Below are positions 17,745 through 25,416 of a DNA stretch of 64,000 nt, piece after piece (the stretch's first letter is position 1; each line of letters starts with the position of its first letter). The stretch is taken from the NCBI GenBank assembly GCA_963204915.1, contig CAUJHS010000048.1, positions 62,001-126,000 on the forward strand, read 5' to 3'. This DNA is from Planctomycetota bacterium (GTDB lineage: Bacteria; Planctomycetota; Planctomycetia; Pirellulales; Pirellulaceae). The position numbers and the translations under genes were made by a program. Under the pieces are notes generated by a model. That model searched no databases, was not told the DNA's origin, and saw only the letters and a program-made list of their open reading frames with translations.

Positions 17745-18137
17745 TCAGCCGGGCGGCGGATCCAAATGAATCTCGGGAATCAAATCAGGAACGATTCGAG
17801 CCGTGGGAAACTCCTCTTGGCTCTCCAGCAACTCGGCGCAGCAGCGCTCCAACTCCAAAAGCAGCTTGTCGACGTCCACCCCCTGATGGTGCGGACGGTA
17901 ATCTTGCAGGTAAGACCGGCAGCCGTGATACAATTTGAGGGCCCCACGGGTGTTCTCATTGCCAAAATGGTGCAGGCACACCGCGACTTGAATCAACCCT
18001 TGAAAGAAGCGGCGCGAAGGGCTTTGATCGTCCGACCACAGGTCCTCCCACACCTCGTGGGCTTCGAAAAACTCGCACTCGTTGAAAAAATTCACGCCTT
18101 GCACAAAGCGCGGGTCGTACACCATCGGCTCCACCAT
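17745..18137 (-). CDS. DUF309 family protein
   Basis: A 130-residue all-helical protein with the DUF309 signature: FNECEFFEAHEVWEDLW, then RFFQGLIQVAVCLHHFGNEN.RGA. The EAHEVWE segment (His/Glu/Trp) is the conserved core, possibly metal-binding. Function is not established. The ATG at 18137 is chosen because AGGAG lies 8 bases upstream; a second ATG follows four codons later. It is the first gene of the leftward run ending in dxs, with a terminator of the upstream gene at 18257-18298 just before it. Confidence 0.82.
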   Translation of the reverse strand: MVEPMVYDPRFVQGVNFFNECEFFEAHEVWEDLWSDDQSPSRRFFQGLIQVAVCLHHFGNENTRGALKLYHGCRSYLQDYRPHHQGVDVDKLLLELERCCAELLESQEEFPTARIVPDLIPEIHLDPPPG

Positions 18138-18256
18138 CCAGCAAACTCCTAGAGGCCGCCACGCCGTTTGAAAGCGATGCGCGAGCGTGTCGCGGCGACG
18201 TATTTGGTATGCCCGTGATTCCTTGCGCGGAGCGCAGCCTTGCTTCGCCGCATGGC

Positions 18257-18298
18257 AACAAAAACGCCCCAGCGGTTTATCTTGCCCGCTGGGGCGTT
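18257..18298 (-). terminator. intrinsic terminator of the YccA-like gene
   Basis: A perfect 13-base inverted repeat (18263-18275 and 18286-18298) with a 10-base loop, followed on the minus strand by TTTTTGTT. It lies 53 bases past the stop of the leftward Bax-inhibitor-1 gene and 120 bases before the DUF309 start, so it insulates the two. Confidence 0.88.
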
Positions 18299-18351
18299 GG
18301 TTTGCAAGGTTCAAACGATGGTTGTCAGCCGGTCCAGCCGGGTTTGTGAAC

Positions 18352-19104
18352 TTAGTCGCGGCCGTTGAGCGCGATCAAAATGCGAATGACCCACCAGAAC
18401 AGCAACGCCACCGAAGCGAACAGCGCCAGCGCCGCGGCCACGTGTTGATCGGTACGGTAATGGTGCAACACGTTCGAGGTGTCATACAAAATGTAACCAC
18501 ACGCCAACGCCACCATTGCGGCAGAGAACCAAAGCCCCAGCGACAACCCGCTGGGCAGCAGAATCGAGCAAAGAATCAACCCCATGCCCACCAGACCGCC
18601 CAGCACGAGGTACATGCGCAGGAACGAGAAATCGGCTCGTGACAGGAACACCACGCCCGACAACCCCGCGAACGTAAGCAACGTGATAATTCCGGCCGAG
18701 GGAATCAGCCAAGGATCGCCCACGTAGAACTGAGCAATCGCCAAGAGGGGGACAAACAAAATCGCTTCCGCCACCACATACAGGCCCAATCCCAGGTATT
18801 GGGTTTGTTGCGAGGTGGAAGACTCGGCCCACGACCGGGCGACCCAACTGACGAGCATGAAGGCGCCGAGGAAGACCAACCAACCCCATCCGCCCACGGC
18901 ATGCGTAAAGCCGAGGATTGCGGTTGCCGGAACGAGTGTGAAAATCAACGTCGTGAGCAAGACAAACCCCAGCACCGCCGCACCCAAGTGGGCATACGTG
19001 CGGCGAATGAAGCCAATGCGAGCTTGCGCGTCGGCCAATTCGGCGGTGGGAGCATAACTGGCCTCATAAGGCGATTGATACGGATTGTTGTCGTTATATC
19101 CCAT
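18352..19104 (-). CDS. Bax inhibitor-1/YccA family membrane protein
   Basis: A 250-residue integral membrane protein with seven predicted helices, starting after a polar, Tyr/Asn-rich N-terminus (MGYNDNNPYQSP). The family pattern includes FIRRTYAHLGAAVLGF at the first helix and the conserved aspartate-containing C-terminal helices (GYILYDTSNVLHHYRTD). BI-1 proteins are linked to calcium leak in bacteria and eukaryotes; YccA interacts with FtsH in E. coli. Which applies here cannot be told. ATG at 19104 has AAGGG eight bases upstream. The gene ends with a strong terminator. Confidence 0.9.
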   Translation of the reverse strand: MGYNDNNPYQSPYEASYAPTAELADAQARIGFIRRTYAHLGAAVLGFVLLTTLIFTLVPATAILGFTHAVGGWGWLVFLGAFMLVSWVARSWAESSTSQQTQYLGLGLYVVAEAILFVPLLAIAQFYVGDPWLIPSAGIITLLTFAGLSGVVFLSRADFSFLRMYLVLGGLVGMGLILCSILLPSGLSLGLWFSAAMVALACGYILYDTSNVLHHYRTDQHVAAALALFASVALLFWWVIRILIALNGRD

Positions 19105-19337
19105 GTCCGAGACCCTTTTTAGAAGCGATGAGGAGGAGCGCACCCCCAAGATGTGTCAATAGAAAATCTAACGCTGTTTTCGACGTCCGTCAACTTCTTC
19201 GAGTTCCCCCATCGCGGGGCGAATTTTCGCGTCGGCTCGGCCGCGATAAGCCCCCAAGACGATATAATCGGATGCACGCGCACCGCGCGCCAGTTTCTTC
19301 CTTTAATTGTTTCGTTGTTTCACGACACTTCTTGCCT

Positions 19338-19988
19338 ATGGCGCCTCGTTCCCCGGAACAGCTCTACGCCGCGCGGGTAACGCGTGCGCTAAAGAAGGAT
19401 TATCCCGACGTTACATGCGCTCTGGAATTTGAATCGCCTGTGCAGTTGCTCGTGGCGACCATCCTCTCCGCACAATGCACCGACAAGCAGGTGAACATTG
19501 TCACGCGCTCGCTGTTCCAAAAGTATCGCACCGCTGCCGATTTTGCTGCCGCCAACCTGCCCGACCTGGAGAACGCCATCAAGTCGACGGGGTACTTTCG
19601 GAACAAAGCCAAGAACATCAAGGCGTGTTGCCAGCGACTGGTCGAGCGGCACGGAGGCGAAGTCCCCCGAAACTTGGACGATCTGGTCCAACTGCCCGGC
19701 GTAGGGCGCAAAACCGCCAACGTCGTGTTAGGAACCGCGTACGGCATTGCCTCGGGAGTCGTGGTCGATACGCATGTGGCCCGGATTACGCACCGGCTGG
19801 GGCTGACCAAAAGCTCGGACCCCGTGAAAATCGAGCAGGACCTCTTGGTTTTGCTGCCCCAGAAGGAGTGGATCAACTTCTCCCATCGCTTAATCTATCA
19901 CGGGCGCAGCGTTTGTAACGCACGCAAGCCTCGCTGCGAGGAATGCTCGATGCGGAAATTCTGTCCGCGCGTTGGAGTCGAGGCGTAA
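19338..19988 (+). CDS. nth: endonuclease III (DNA glycosylase/AP lyase)
   Basis: A 216-residue base-excision repair enzyme that removes oxidised pyrimidines and cleaves the abasic site. The helix-hairpin-helix LPGVGRKTANVV carries the catalytic Lys (K125), and the catalytic Asp is in VVDTHV (D144). The C-terminal [4Fe-4S] loop is C-x6-C-x2-C-x5-C (CNARKPRCEECSMRKFC). The ATG at 19338 gives the typical family length; the open frame continues to 19128 but without similarity. It precedes ribE by 120 bases on the same strand. Confidence 0.95.
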   Translation: MAPRSPEQLYAARVTRALKKDYPDVTCALEFESPVQLLVATILSAQCTDKQVNIVTRSLFQKYRTAADFAAANLPDLENAIKSTGYFRNKAKNIKACCQRLVERHGGEVPRNLDDLVQLPGVGRKTANVVLGTAYGIASGVVVDTHVARITHRLGLTKSSDPVKIEQDLLVLLPQKEWINFSHRLIYHGRSVCNARKPRCEECSMRKFCPRVGVEA

Positions 19989-20108
19989 CGCCGCTTGTTC
20001 ACGATTCCATTGCGGGATATGTTCCAAAGGTAGCGGCGCAGCGAAAGACTCGATTTCTTCGTGCGTTTCGCTCGGCCTCGGTCCGTTGTAAGCTCTCGTA
20101 AGGAATTC

Positions 20109-20708
20109 ATGTTCACTGGACTTGTCGAAGGAATGGGAGTGGTCGCCGAGATGCGGCCCGAGCCGCCAGGCGTGCGGCTGGTCGTGCGCCATGCCGACAT
20201 CCTGCAAACGGTGAACTTGGGCGATAGCATTGCGATCAACGGTTGTTGCCTGACCGTTGTGGCGTCACGACCTGGCGAGGCCGAATTCGAAGCGGGCGCC
20301 GAAACGCTCAGCCGGACCAATTTGGGTGCGCTCCAGCCGGGGCATCGGGTCAACCTCGAACGCTCGCTGCAAGTGGGCGATCGGCTGGGCGGGCATTTTG
20401 TGACCGGGCACATCGACAGTCTCGGCTGGCTCGACCAGCGCACGACCGATGGCCAGTGGGCCATGTACTGGTTTCGCGCCTCGGCGCCGCTCCTCCGACA
20501 AATGGCCAGTAAAGGCTCCATCGCAGTGGACGGCGTCAGCCTGACTTTGGTCGACGTCACCGACAGCCGTTTCAGCGTGGCCCTGATCCCGCACACGCTC
20601 CAAGTCACGACACTCGGCCAGCGCCGGGAAGGCGACGCCGTGAACCTGGAAACCGACATTCTGGCCAAGTACGTTGAACAACAACTCCGCGGAAGCGCGC
20701 TATCATGA
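20109..20708 (+). CDS. ribE: riboflavin synthase alpha chain
   Basis: A 199-residue protein made of two homologous beta barrels: MFTGLVEG opens the first, and HFVTGHIDSLG marks the second. It catalyses dismutation of two lumazine molecules to riboflavin plus the pyrimidinedione, as a trimer in the cytoplasm. Other motifs are GDSIAINGCCLTV, LSRTNLG, GSIAVDGVSLTLVDV and the C-terminal NLETDILAKYVE. The ATG at 20109 has AAGGA six bases upstream and starts at the invariant MFTG. It overlaps ksgA by four bases (ATGA), so the two are translationally coupled. Confidence 0.95.
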   Translation: MFTGLVEGMGVVAEMRPEPPGVRLVVRHADILQTVNLGDSIAINGCCLTVVASRPGEAEFEAGAETLSRTNLGALQPGHRVNLERSLQVGDRLGGHFVTGHIDSLGWLDQRTTDGQWAMYWFRASAPLLRQMASKGSIAVDGVSLTLVDVTDSRFSVALIPHTLQVTTLGQRREGDAVNLETDILAKYVEQQLRGSALS

Positions 20709-21640
20709 CCTCCTCTCGACAAACGCTTTCCTTCCTGCGGCAACGCTTTGAAGAGGTTGGCATTAAGCCGGTCACCCGGTACGGGCAAAACTTCCTGATT
20801 GACCTGAACCTTCTCGAAATTCTCGTCAACGCCGCCGAGTTGGGCCCGGACGACGTCGTGCTGGAGGTGGGCACCGGCACGGGCTCGCTCACGGCGCAAA
20901 TTGCCCAAGTGGCCGCAGCCGTGGTCACGGTCGAGGTCGACCCGCACATGTATCACTTGGCGCAAGAGGAATTGGAGCCGTTCTCGAACGTGACCATGCT
21001 TCACCAGGACGCGCTCAAGAACAAAAACCATTTTCACGTCAATGTGTTGAACGCCGTGCAAAACGCCATGGCTCAAGCACCCGGACGACGTTTCAAACTG
21101 TGCGCGAACTTGCCCTACAATATCGCTACGCCGGTGCTGTCCAACTTGCTCAGCATTGAGCCTTGGCCGGTGCTCATGGCGGCCACGATTCAAAAAGAGC
21201 TGGCCGACCGGATCGTGGCTTCGCCACGCACGAAAGATTACGGCGCCCTGTCGCTGTGGATGCAAAGCCAGTGCGAGGTCGAACTGGTTCGCATCATGCC
21301 GCCCGAAGTGTTCTGGCCGCGGCCCAAGGTGCATTCCGCGATCGTGCAAATCCGTCCGATTCCGGAAAAGCGCAGCCGAATACCTGACCCCGAGTTCTTT
21401 CATCACTTTGTCCGCGCGATGTTTTTTCATCGTCGCAAATTTTTGCGGGCCAATCTTGTCTCGGCGTTCAAGGACCGTTTGAGCAAAGACGACGCCGATC
21501 ACGCCATGGTCGAAGTCGGTCTGCACGGCGAAAGCCGCTCGGAAGAACAAGATGTCGAGACGATGCTTCACCTGTGCGAAGTCGTTCGCCAACAATTGAT
21601 GGAGAAAGAAGGACCGCACCCCCAAGGCCCTGGGCTTTAA
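20705..21640 (+). CDS. rsmA: 16S rRNA (adenine1518/1519-N6)-dimethyltransferase
   Basis: A 311-residue KsgA/RsmA methyltransferase that dimethylates the two adenines of the helix-45 loop in 16S rRNA. It has RYGQNFLID at the N-terminus, the SAM loop EVGTGTGSLT (54-63), acidic VEVD (77-80), NLPY (135-138) at the catalytic motif, and the C-terminal KVHSAIVQI. Between QDAL (101-104) and NLPY there are about 30 residues instead of about 20, a small insertion relative to E. coli KsgA. The gene overlaps ribE by four bases. Confidence 0.94.
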   Translation: MTSSRQTLSFLRQRFEEVGIKPVTRYGQNFLIDLNLLEILVNAAELGPDDVVLEVGTGTGSLTAQIAQVAAAVVTVEVDPHMYHLAQEELEPFSNVTMLHQDALKNKNHFHVNVLNAVQNAMAQAPGRRFKLCANLPYNIATPVLSNLLSIEPWPVLMAATIQKELADRIVASPRTKDYGALSLWMQSQCEVELVRIMPPEVFWPRPKVHSAIVQIRPIPEKRSRIPDPEFFHHFVRAMFFHRRKFLRANLVSAFKDRLSKDDADHAMVEVGLHGESRSEEQDVETMLHLCEVVRQQLMEKEGPHPQGPGL

Positions 21641-21721
21641 GTTTTTTCTAACATTCCTCCGCCGCCCCCTACAGGGCAGCGGATTCATCCGCACGTTTCC
21701 TCGTATCCGTCGGCAACTCCC

Positions 21722-21949
21722 ATGAAATTCGTTGAAATGACGGGCCGCACGCTCAAGGAGATTCTGACCGAAGAGGAAGCTCGCAAGGGCGAGTTAGAAG
21801 CGGCCGGAGTGACCGACGAAACGATCGTCCGTGTCAACGAGCACGGCGATATCGAAATCCGGCGGCCGGATCGCTGGGACATCATTGGCGGCCTGCTCGG
21901 CGGTTTTGAAGACCGCATCCGTCGCCGGACCGGCATGGAATGGGCCTAA
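21722..21949 (+). CDS. small conserved hypothetical protein
   Basis: A 75-residue charged protein (ETIVRVNEHGDIEIRRPDRWDIIGGLLGG) with a predicted helix then a short beta segment. No signal peptide, cysteines or known domain are visible. It lies 81 bases after ksgA on the same strand. The VRVNEHGDIEIRRPDRWDIIGGLLG pattern looks like a small family restricted to planctomycetes, but the function is unknown. Confidence 0.65.
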   Translation: MKFVEMTGRTLKEILTEEEARKGELEAAGVTDETIVRVNEHGDIEIRRPDRWDIIGGLLGGFEDRIRRRTGMEWA

Positions 21950-22168
21950 GCGCGACAAACCCCGCTCTCCCGCGGCGTTTCGACGAAGCCAAGTTGGACG
22001 CGGCGCCATTCGTAACGTAGAGTTGGACAAGCGTTACTCTCGGACCACATCGCAAGATGGGGAAAGTAGCGCTGGCGGCGCCAACCGCAAGTCGCGCCGC
22101 GTTGGATATTCTTGCCCCGTCTCCAAGGGCGGATGATCCCTGGCTCCCGTGTTGGATGGATGGCGTCC

Positions 22169-22561
22169 ATGGCTTATCGTATTCTGCTCGTCGACGACGA
22201 AGTTCACATCCTTCGCGCCTCCGAATTCAAGTTTCAACGGCTCGGATACGAAGTGCTATGCGCCGCCGATGGCGAAGAAGCGTGGGAGTTGATCGCGCAT
22301 GCACGGCCTGATTTGATTGTGACCGACTGCCAAATGCCGCGATTGGACGGCCTGGGGTTGGCCGCCCGATTACAAGAGAACCCGGCAACCGCCGACATTC
22401 CCATTCTGATGCTCACCGCCAAGGGTTTTGAACTTTCCGCCGAGGAGCTTCGACTCCGGTACGGAATTGCGGCGCTGCTGCCCAAACCCTTCAGTCCTCG
22501 CGAGATGACGCAGCTCGCAGAGACCCTACTCAACGAGAAGGCGTCGACCGTCGCAAATTAG
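22169..22561 (+). CDS. single-domain response regulator (CheY-like receiver)
   Basis: A 130-residue receiver with no output domain. Residues: acidic pair D9/D10 (LLVDDE), phospho-acceptor D53 (IVTDCQMPRLDG), T83 (MLTAKG) and K106 (LLPKPFSPRE). It is distinct in sequence from the receiver at 1935-2342. No kinase lies nearby. Two ATGs, 22160 and 22169, are possible; the second is preferred because GGATGG lies at a better spacing. The frame is open further upstream with unlikely residues. Confidence 0.88.
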   Translation: MAYRILLVDDEVHILRASEFKFQRLGYEVLCAADGEEAWELIAHARPDLIVTDCQMPRLDGLGLAARLQENPATADIPILMLTAKGFELSAEELRLRYGIAALLPKPFSPREMTQLAETLLNEKASTVAN

Positions 22562-22847
22562 TTCCTGCCTTACACATACGCTATGCGTCGCCACTCGGGC
22601 GGCGGGTTGACTTTCCCACCTGTTAGCGTAAAGATACGGTGACGCCGGGGGGCCAAGATTTCGGCGCGCCAAGCGAATACGCCCCTAGAGTGAGACTTTC
22701 GCCAACTTGGGGTTGTGTGCTCGATTTGAGTCGGTGCGAGGAATCCTCGCTCGGACCATTCGCCGCGCCAATGACGCCTCTCGGTGGTGCGAAACGCTCT
22801 TAGTCGATGACGATTCCTTTTCCCCCTCCGGTTCGGGAGGTTTTCTC

Positions 22848-23525
22848 ATGGAAACGCTCTTCCTCATCTGCGCTCTCGTTGGCGGCGTGACGCTGTTGTT
22901 TCAATTCGTGGTGTCGTTAATCGGATTTGGTTCACATGAACTTGGTTTGGACGGAATGGACGCCGCCAGTTCAACCGACGCGGCCCACGCCATGGATGCG
23001 ACCCACGCCATGGATGCCGCCCAAGCGGTTGACGCCGGGCACGCGGTTGACGCCACGCAAGCCGGAAGCGCGCACCATGCGATGGATCATGATTCCAGCA
23101 GCTTGTTCAAGGTCTTCACGTTTCGATCCATGGTCGCGGCAATCGCTTTCTTTGGTATTGCCGGCAAGGCCGCTAGCTCCGCCGGGTTGGATCCCGTCAC
23201 GAGTTTAGGAGTCGCCCTGTTGACCGGCGCGGGAGCGCTGTACGCCGTAGCATGGCTCTTCCAGTCGATGCAGCGATTGGCGGAAGATGGCAATATGCAC
23301 ATCGAATACGCAGTAGGACTACCCGGCACCGTGTACATTCCTATCCCGGCCGGCAAGGCGGGCGCCGGGAAAATTCAGCTTAAGCTGCAAAATCGGATTG
23401 TTGAACTTCGGGCCATCACCTCGGAGCAGGACAAACTTCCCACAGGTGCTAGTGTTGTCGTAGTCGACGTGGTGAATGCGAACACGGTCGAAGTCGAACT
23501 AGCTCGAACTCCCGCGAAAACCTAG
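22848..23525 (+). CDS. NfeD-like membrane protein with His/Met repeat linker
   Basis: A 225-residue protein with a first membrane helix (residues 3-25), a linker, two more helices (about 94-113 and 119-140) and a C-terminal soluble region (about 155-220) of the NfeD/OB-fold type (GLPGTVYIPIPAG, LQNRIVELRAI, GASVVVVDVVNANTVEVE). Such proteins partner flotillin-like SPFH proteins, and a flotillin gene follows 188 bases downstream. The linker (44-79) is six tandem hexads of the form D-A-x-H/Q-A-M/V, with five histidines and three methionines in the repeats. ATG at 22848 has CGGGAGG seven bases upstream; the frame extends to 22707 without similarity. In this family the OB fold may contact the flotillin partner. 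Confidence 0.8.
   Translation: METLFLICALVGGVTLLFQFVVSLIGFGSHELGLDGMDAASSTDAAHAMDATHAMDAAQAVDAGHAVDATQAGSAHHAMDHDSSSLFKVFTFRSMVAAIAFFGIAGKAASSAGLDPVTSLGVALLTGAGALYAVAWLFQSMQRLAEDGNMHIEYAVGLPGTVYIPIPAGKAGAGKIQLKLQNRIVELRAITSEQDKLPTGASVVVVDVVNANTVEVELARTPAKT
22977..23084 (+). repeat. 18-base tandem repeat array encoding D-A-x-[HQ]-A-[MV] hexads
   Basis: Six in-frame units of 18 bases inside the NfeD-like gene. The first two encode DAAHAM and DATHAM; later copies drift to DAAQAV, DAGHAV, DATQAG and SAHHAM. The period is exact at 18 bases with substitutions, so the array probably grew by slippage or unequal exchange and then diverged. Confidence 0.85.
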
Positions 23526-23712
23526 CGGTGTCGGCAAACGTCGCAGGGCAATAGGCCTGGATGCTCGTGCGTGCCTGCGGCATGGCGACGATGGATCGGA
23601 GAGCGCAACCTCACCGCGACGACAAAGGGGTCGTGTGCGCGCCTGGATTTCTAACACTTGGACTTAGTCGGGACGAAGGTTCCTGGACGCTTCGTGCGAA
23701 GGAGAGAAAGTA

Positions 23713-25356
23713 ATGACGTTGCCGCTACTATTCGGTCAAATGGAGCCCTGGCAAATGTGGGTCGTCGGCGGCCTGCTGCTTGCCTTGATTCTGGTTACCA
23801 GCTTGATCATGCTCGTTGCGCGCTGCGTCAAACGCTGCCCGCCCAACCGTGTGTTAGTGATCTCTGGTAAGACGTTCACCAAAGGAAACGTGGCCAAGAC
23901 CATTCACGGCGGCGCCGCGTTCGTGGTGCCGTTAATTCAGGACTACGACTTCCTTAGCCTTGAGCCGCTGCAAATTGAAATTCCTCTTCGCGGCGCGCTG
24001 TCCAGCGAAAACATTCGAGTGAATGTTCCCAGTGTGTTCACGGTGGCCATTGGCACCGAGCCCGAAGTCATGGCCAATGCCGCCATTCGCTTGCTGGGAC
24101 AGGGCTTTCCCGAAATTCGGAAACAGGCCGAAGAAATTATCTTTGGCCAATTGCGGCAAGTCATCGCCTCGATGGGCATCGAGGAAATCAACCGCGACCG
24201 TGATACGTTCCTGCAGCACATTCAGCAGTCGCTGGAGCCGGAATTGAACAAGGTCGGTTTGGTGCTCATCAATGTGAATATCACCGACATTACCGACGAA
24301 TCGGGCTACATCGACGCGATCGGTCAGAAGGCTGCTTCGCACGCCATTCAAAAGGCCCGCGCCGACGTCGCCGACAACGAAAAGATGGGCGAAACGCGCG
24401 TCGCCAGCGCCGAGCGCGACAAGACCATCCAAGTGGCCGAAGCCCGCAAAGAGCAAGCGATTGGTATGCGGTCGGCCGAGAAGGAACAGTCGGTCCGCAT
24501 TGCCGAGTTGCAACGCGATCAAAGTATCGGCGAGCAAAAAGCTGCGTATGAGCGCGAAGCGGAAGTGAAAAACCAAGAGCGCGAAAAACGCGTTCGCGTG
24601 GCCGCGGCGGAAGCGGAAGCGCTTACCGGCGAAAACTTGTCGCAAGCGCGCGTCGCTGCGTCGCAAGCCGAGTTGGCTGTGAAACGGGCCGAAGCGTACC
24701 AGTTGGGCGAAGGCCGCAAGAAGGAGGCGGAAGCGGCGGTGCTTGAAGTGCAAAACCGCGCCATGGCCAAAGCGGCTATCGCTCAAGCGGAACGCATCGA
24801 AGCCGAAAAACGCGCCGAGTTGGAAGCTCCCGCCAAGGCCGAAAAGGCCCGCGTCATCGTCGCAGCGGAAGCGGAAGCCGAACGCAAACGTATCGACGCA
24901 CAAGCCCAAGCCGACGCGATCTACGCCAAACTGGAAGCGGAAGCCCGCGGCCAGTATGAAATGCTCGCCAAGAAGGGCGAAGGTTTGCGCATGATCGTCG
25001 ATTCCTGCGGCGGCGCCAAAGAGGCGTTCCAACTGCTCATGCTCGAACACCTCGATACGCTGGCCGAAACTTCAGCTAAGGCGATTTCGAACATCAAGTT
25101 CGATAAAGTCGTGGTGTGGGAAAACGGCGCCAACGGAAACGGCCACAATAGCACGGCCGGCTTCCTGAACAATATGGCCCGTTCGCTGCCTCCGATGATG
25201 CAAGTGATGAAAGACATCGGCGGAATTGAACTGCCTGATTCGCTGGTGAAATTCAGCGACGACGAAAAGAAGGAGCCGGTCGCCGCTTCGCCCAACGGCG
25301 GGCGGATTCCTCCTACAACGCCGCCGCGCAAAGACGGCGCCTCGGGCGCGACCTGA
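23713..25356 (+). CDS. flotillin family protein (SPFH domain)
   Basis: A 547-residue membrane-microdomain scaffold. It has an N-terminal membrane helix (about residues 16-36), CVKRCPPNRVLVISG leading into the SPFH domain (about 45-220, with VPLIQDYDFLSLEPLQIEI and INVNITDITDESGYIDAIG), then a long Ala/Glu/Lys/Arg-rich coiled coil (about 215-420) typical of flotillins, and a C-terminal region ending in a Pro-rich tail. Flotillins oligomerise to organise membrane domains. The start at ATG 23713 has GGAGAGAAAG just upstream. It probably works with the NfeD-like protein encoded before it. A terminator follows at 25376-25415. Confidence 0.92.
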   Translation: MTLPLLFGQMEPWQMWVVGGLLLALILVTSLIMLVARCVKRCPPNRVLVISGKTFTKGNVAKTIHGGAAFVVPLIQDYDFLSLEPLQIEIPLRGALSSENIRVNVPSVFTVAIGTEPEVMANAAIRLLGQGFPEIRKQAEEIIFGQLRQVIASMGIEEINRDRDTFLQHIQQSLEPELNKVGLVLINVNITDITDESGYIDAIGQKAASHAIQKARADVADNEKMGETRVASAERDKTIQVAEARKEQAIGMRSAEKEQSVRIAELQRDQSIGEQKAAYEREAEVKNQEREKRVRVAAAEAEALTGENLSQARVAASQAELAVKRAEAYQLGEGRKKEAEAAVLEVQNRAMAKAAIAQAERIEAEKRAELEAPAKAEKARVIVAAEAEAERKRIDAQAQADAIYAKLEAEARGQYEMLAKKGEGLRMIVDSCGGAKEAFQLLMLEHLDTLAETSAKAISNIKFDKVVVWENGANGNGHNSTAGFLNNMARSLPPMMQVMKDIGGIELPDSLVKFSDDEKKEPVAASPNGGRIPPTTPPRKDGASGAT

Positions 25357-25375
25357 TCCTCGGCAATGCTTGATT

Positions 25376-25415
25376 CGCCGCGTGCGGGCTTGTGAAAACC
25401 GCATGCGGCGTTTTT
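25376..25415 (+). terminator. intrinsic terminator after flotillin
   Basis: A 12-base stem (25376-25387 and 25399-25410, one G-U pair) with an 11-base loop, followed by TTTTT. It lies 19 bases past the flotillin stop. Its T-tract touches the first possible start codon of queG (25417). Confidence 0.85.
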
Positions 25416-25416
25416 A

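Noticed and set aside
19898-21694. 598-codon open frame on the minus strand across ribE and ksgA
   Set aside because: It is antisense to two well-supported overlapping genes, its residue composition is unnatural (Arg/His-rich, low-complexity) and no family is seen. It is a shadow from high-GC codon bias.
23932-25050. 372-codon open frame on the minus strand inside flotillin
   Set aside because: Phe/Leu/Arg-rich antisense shadow of the flotillin coiled coil; the sense gene has clear domains.
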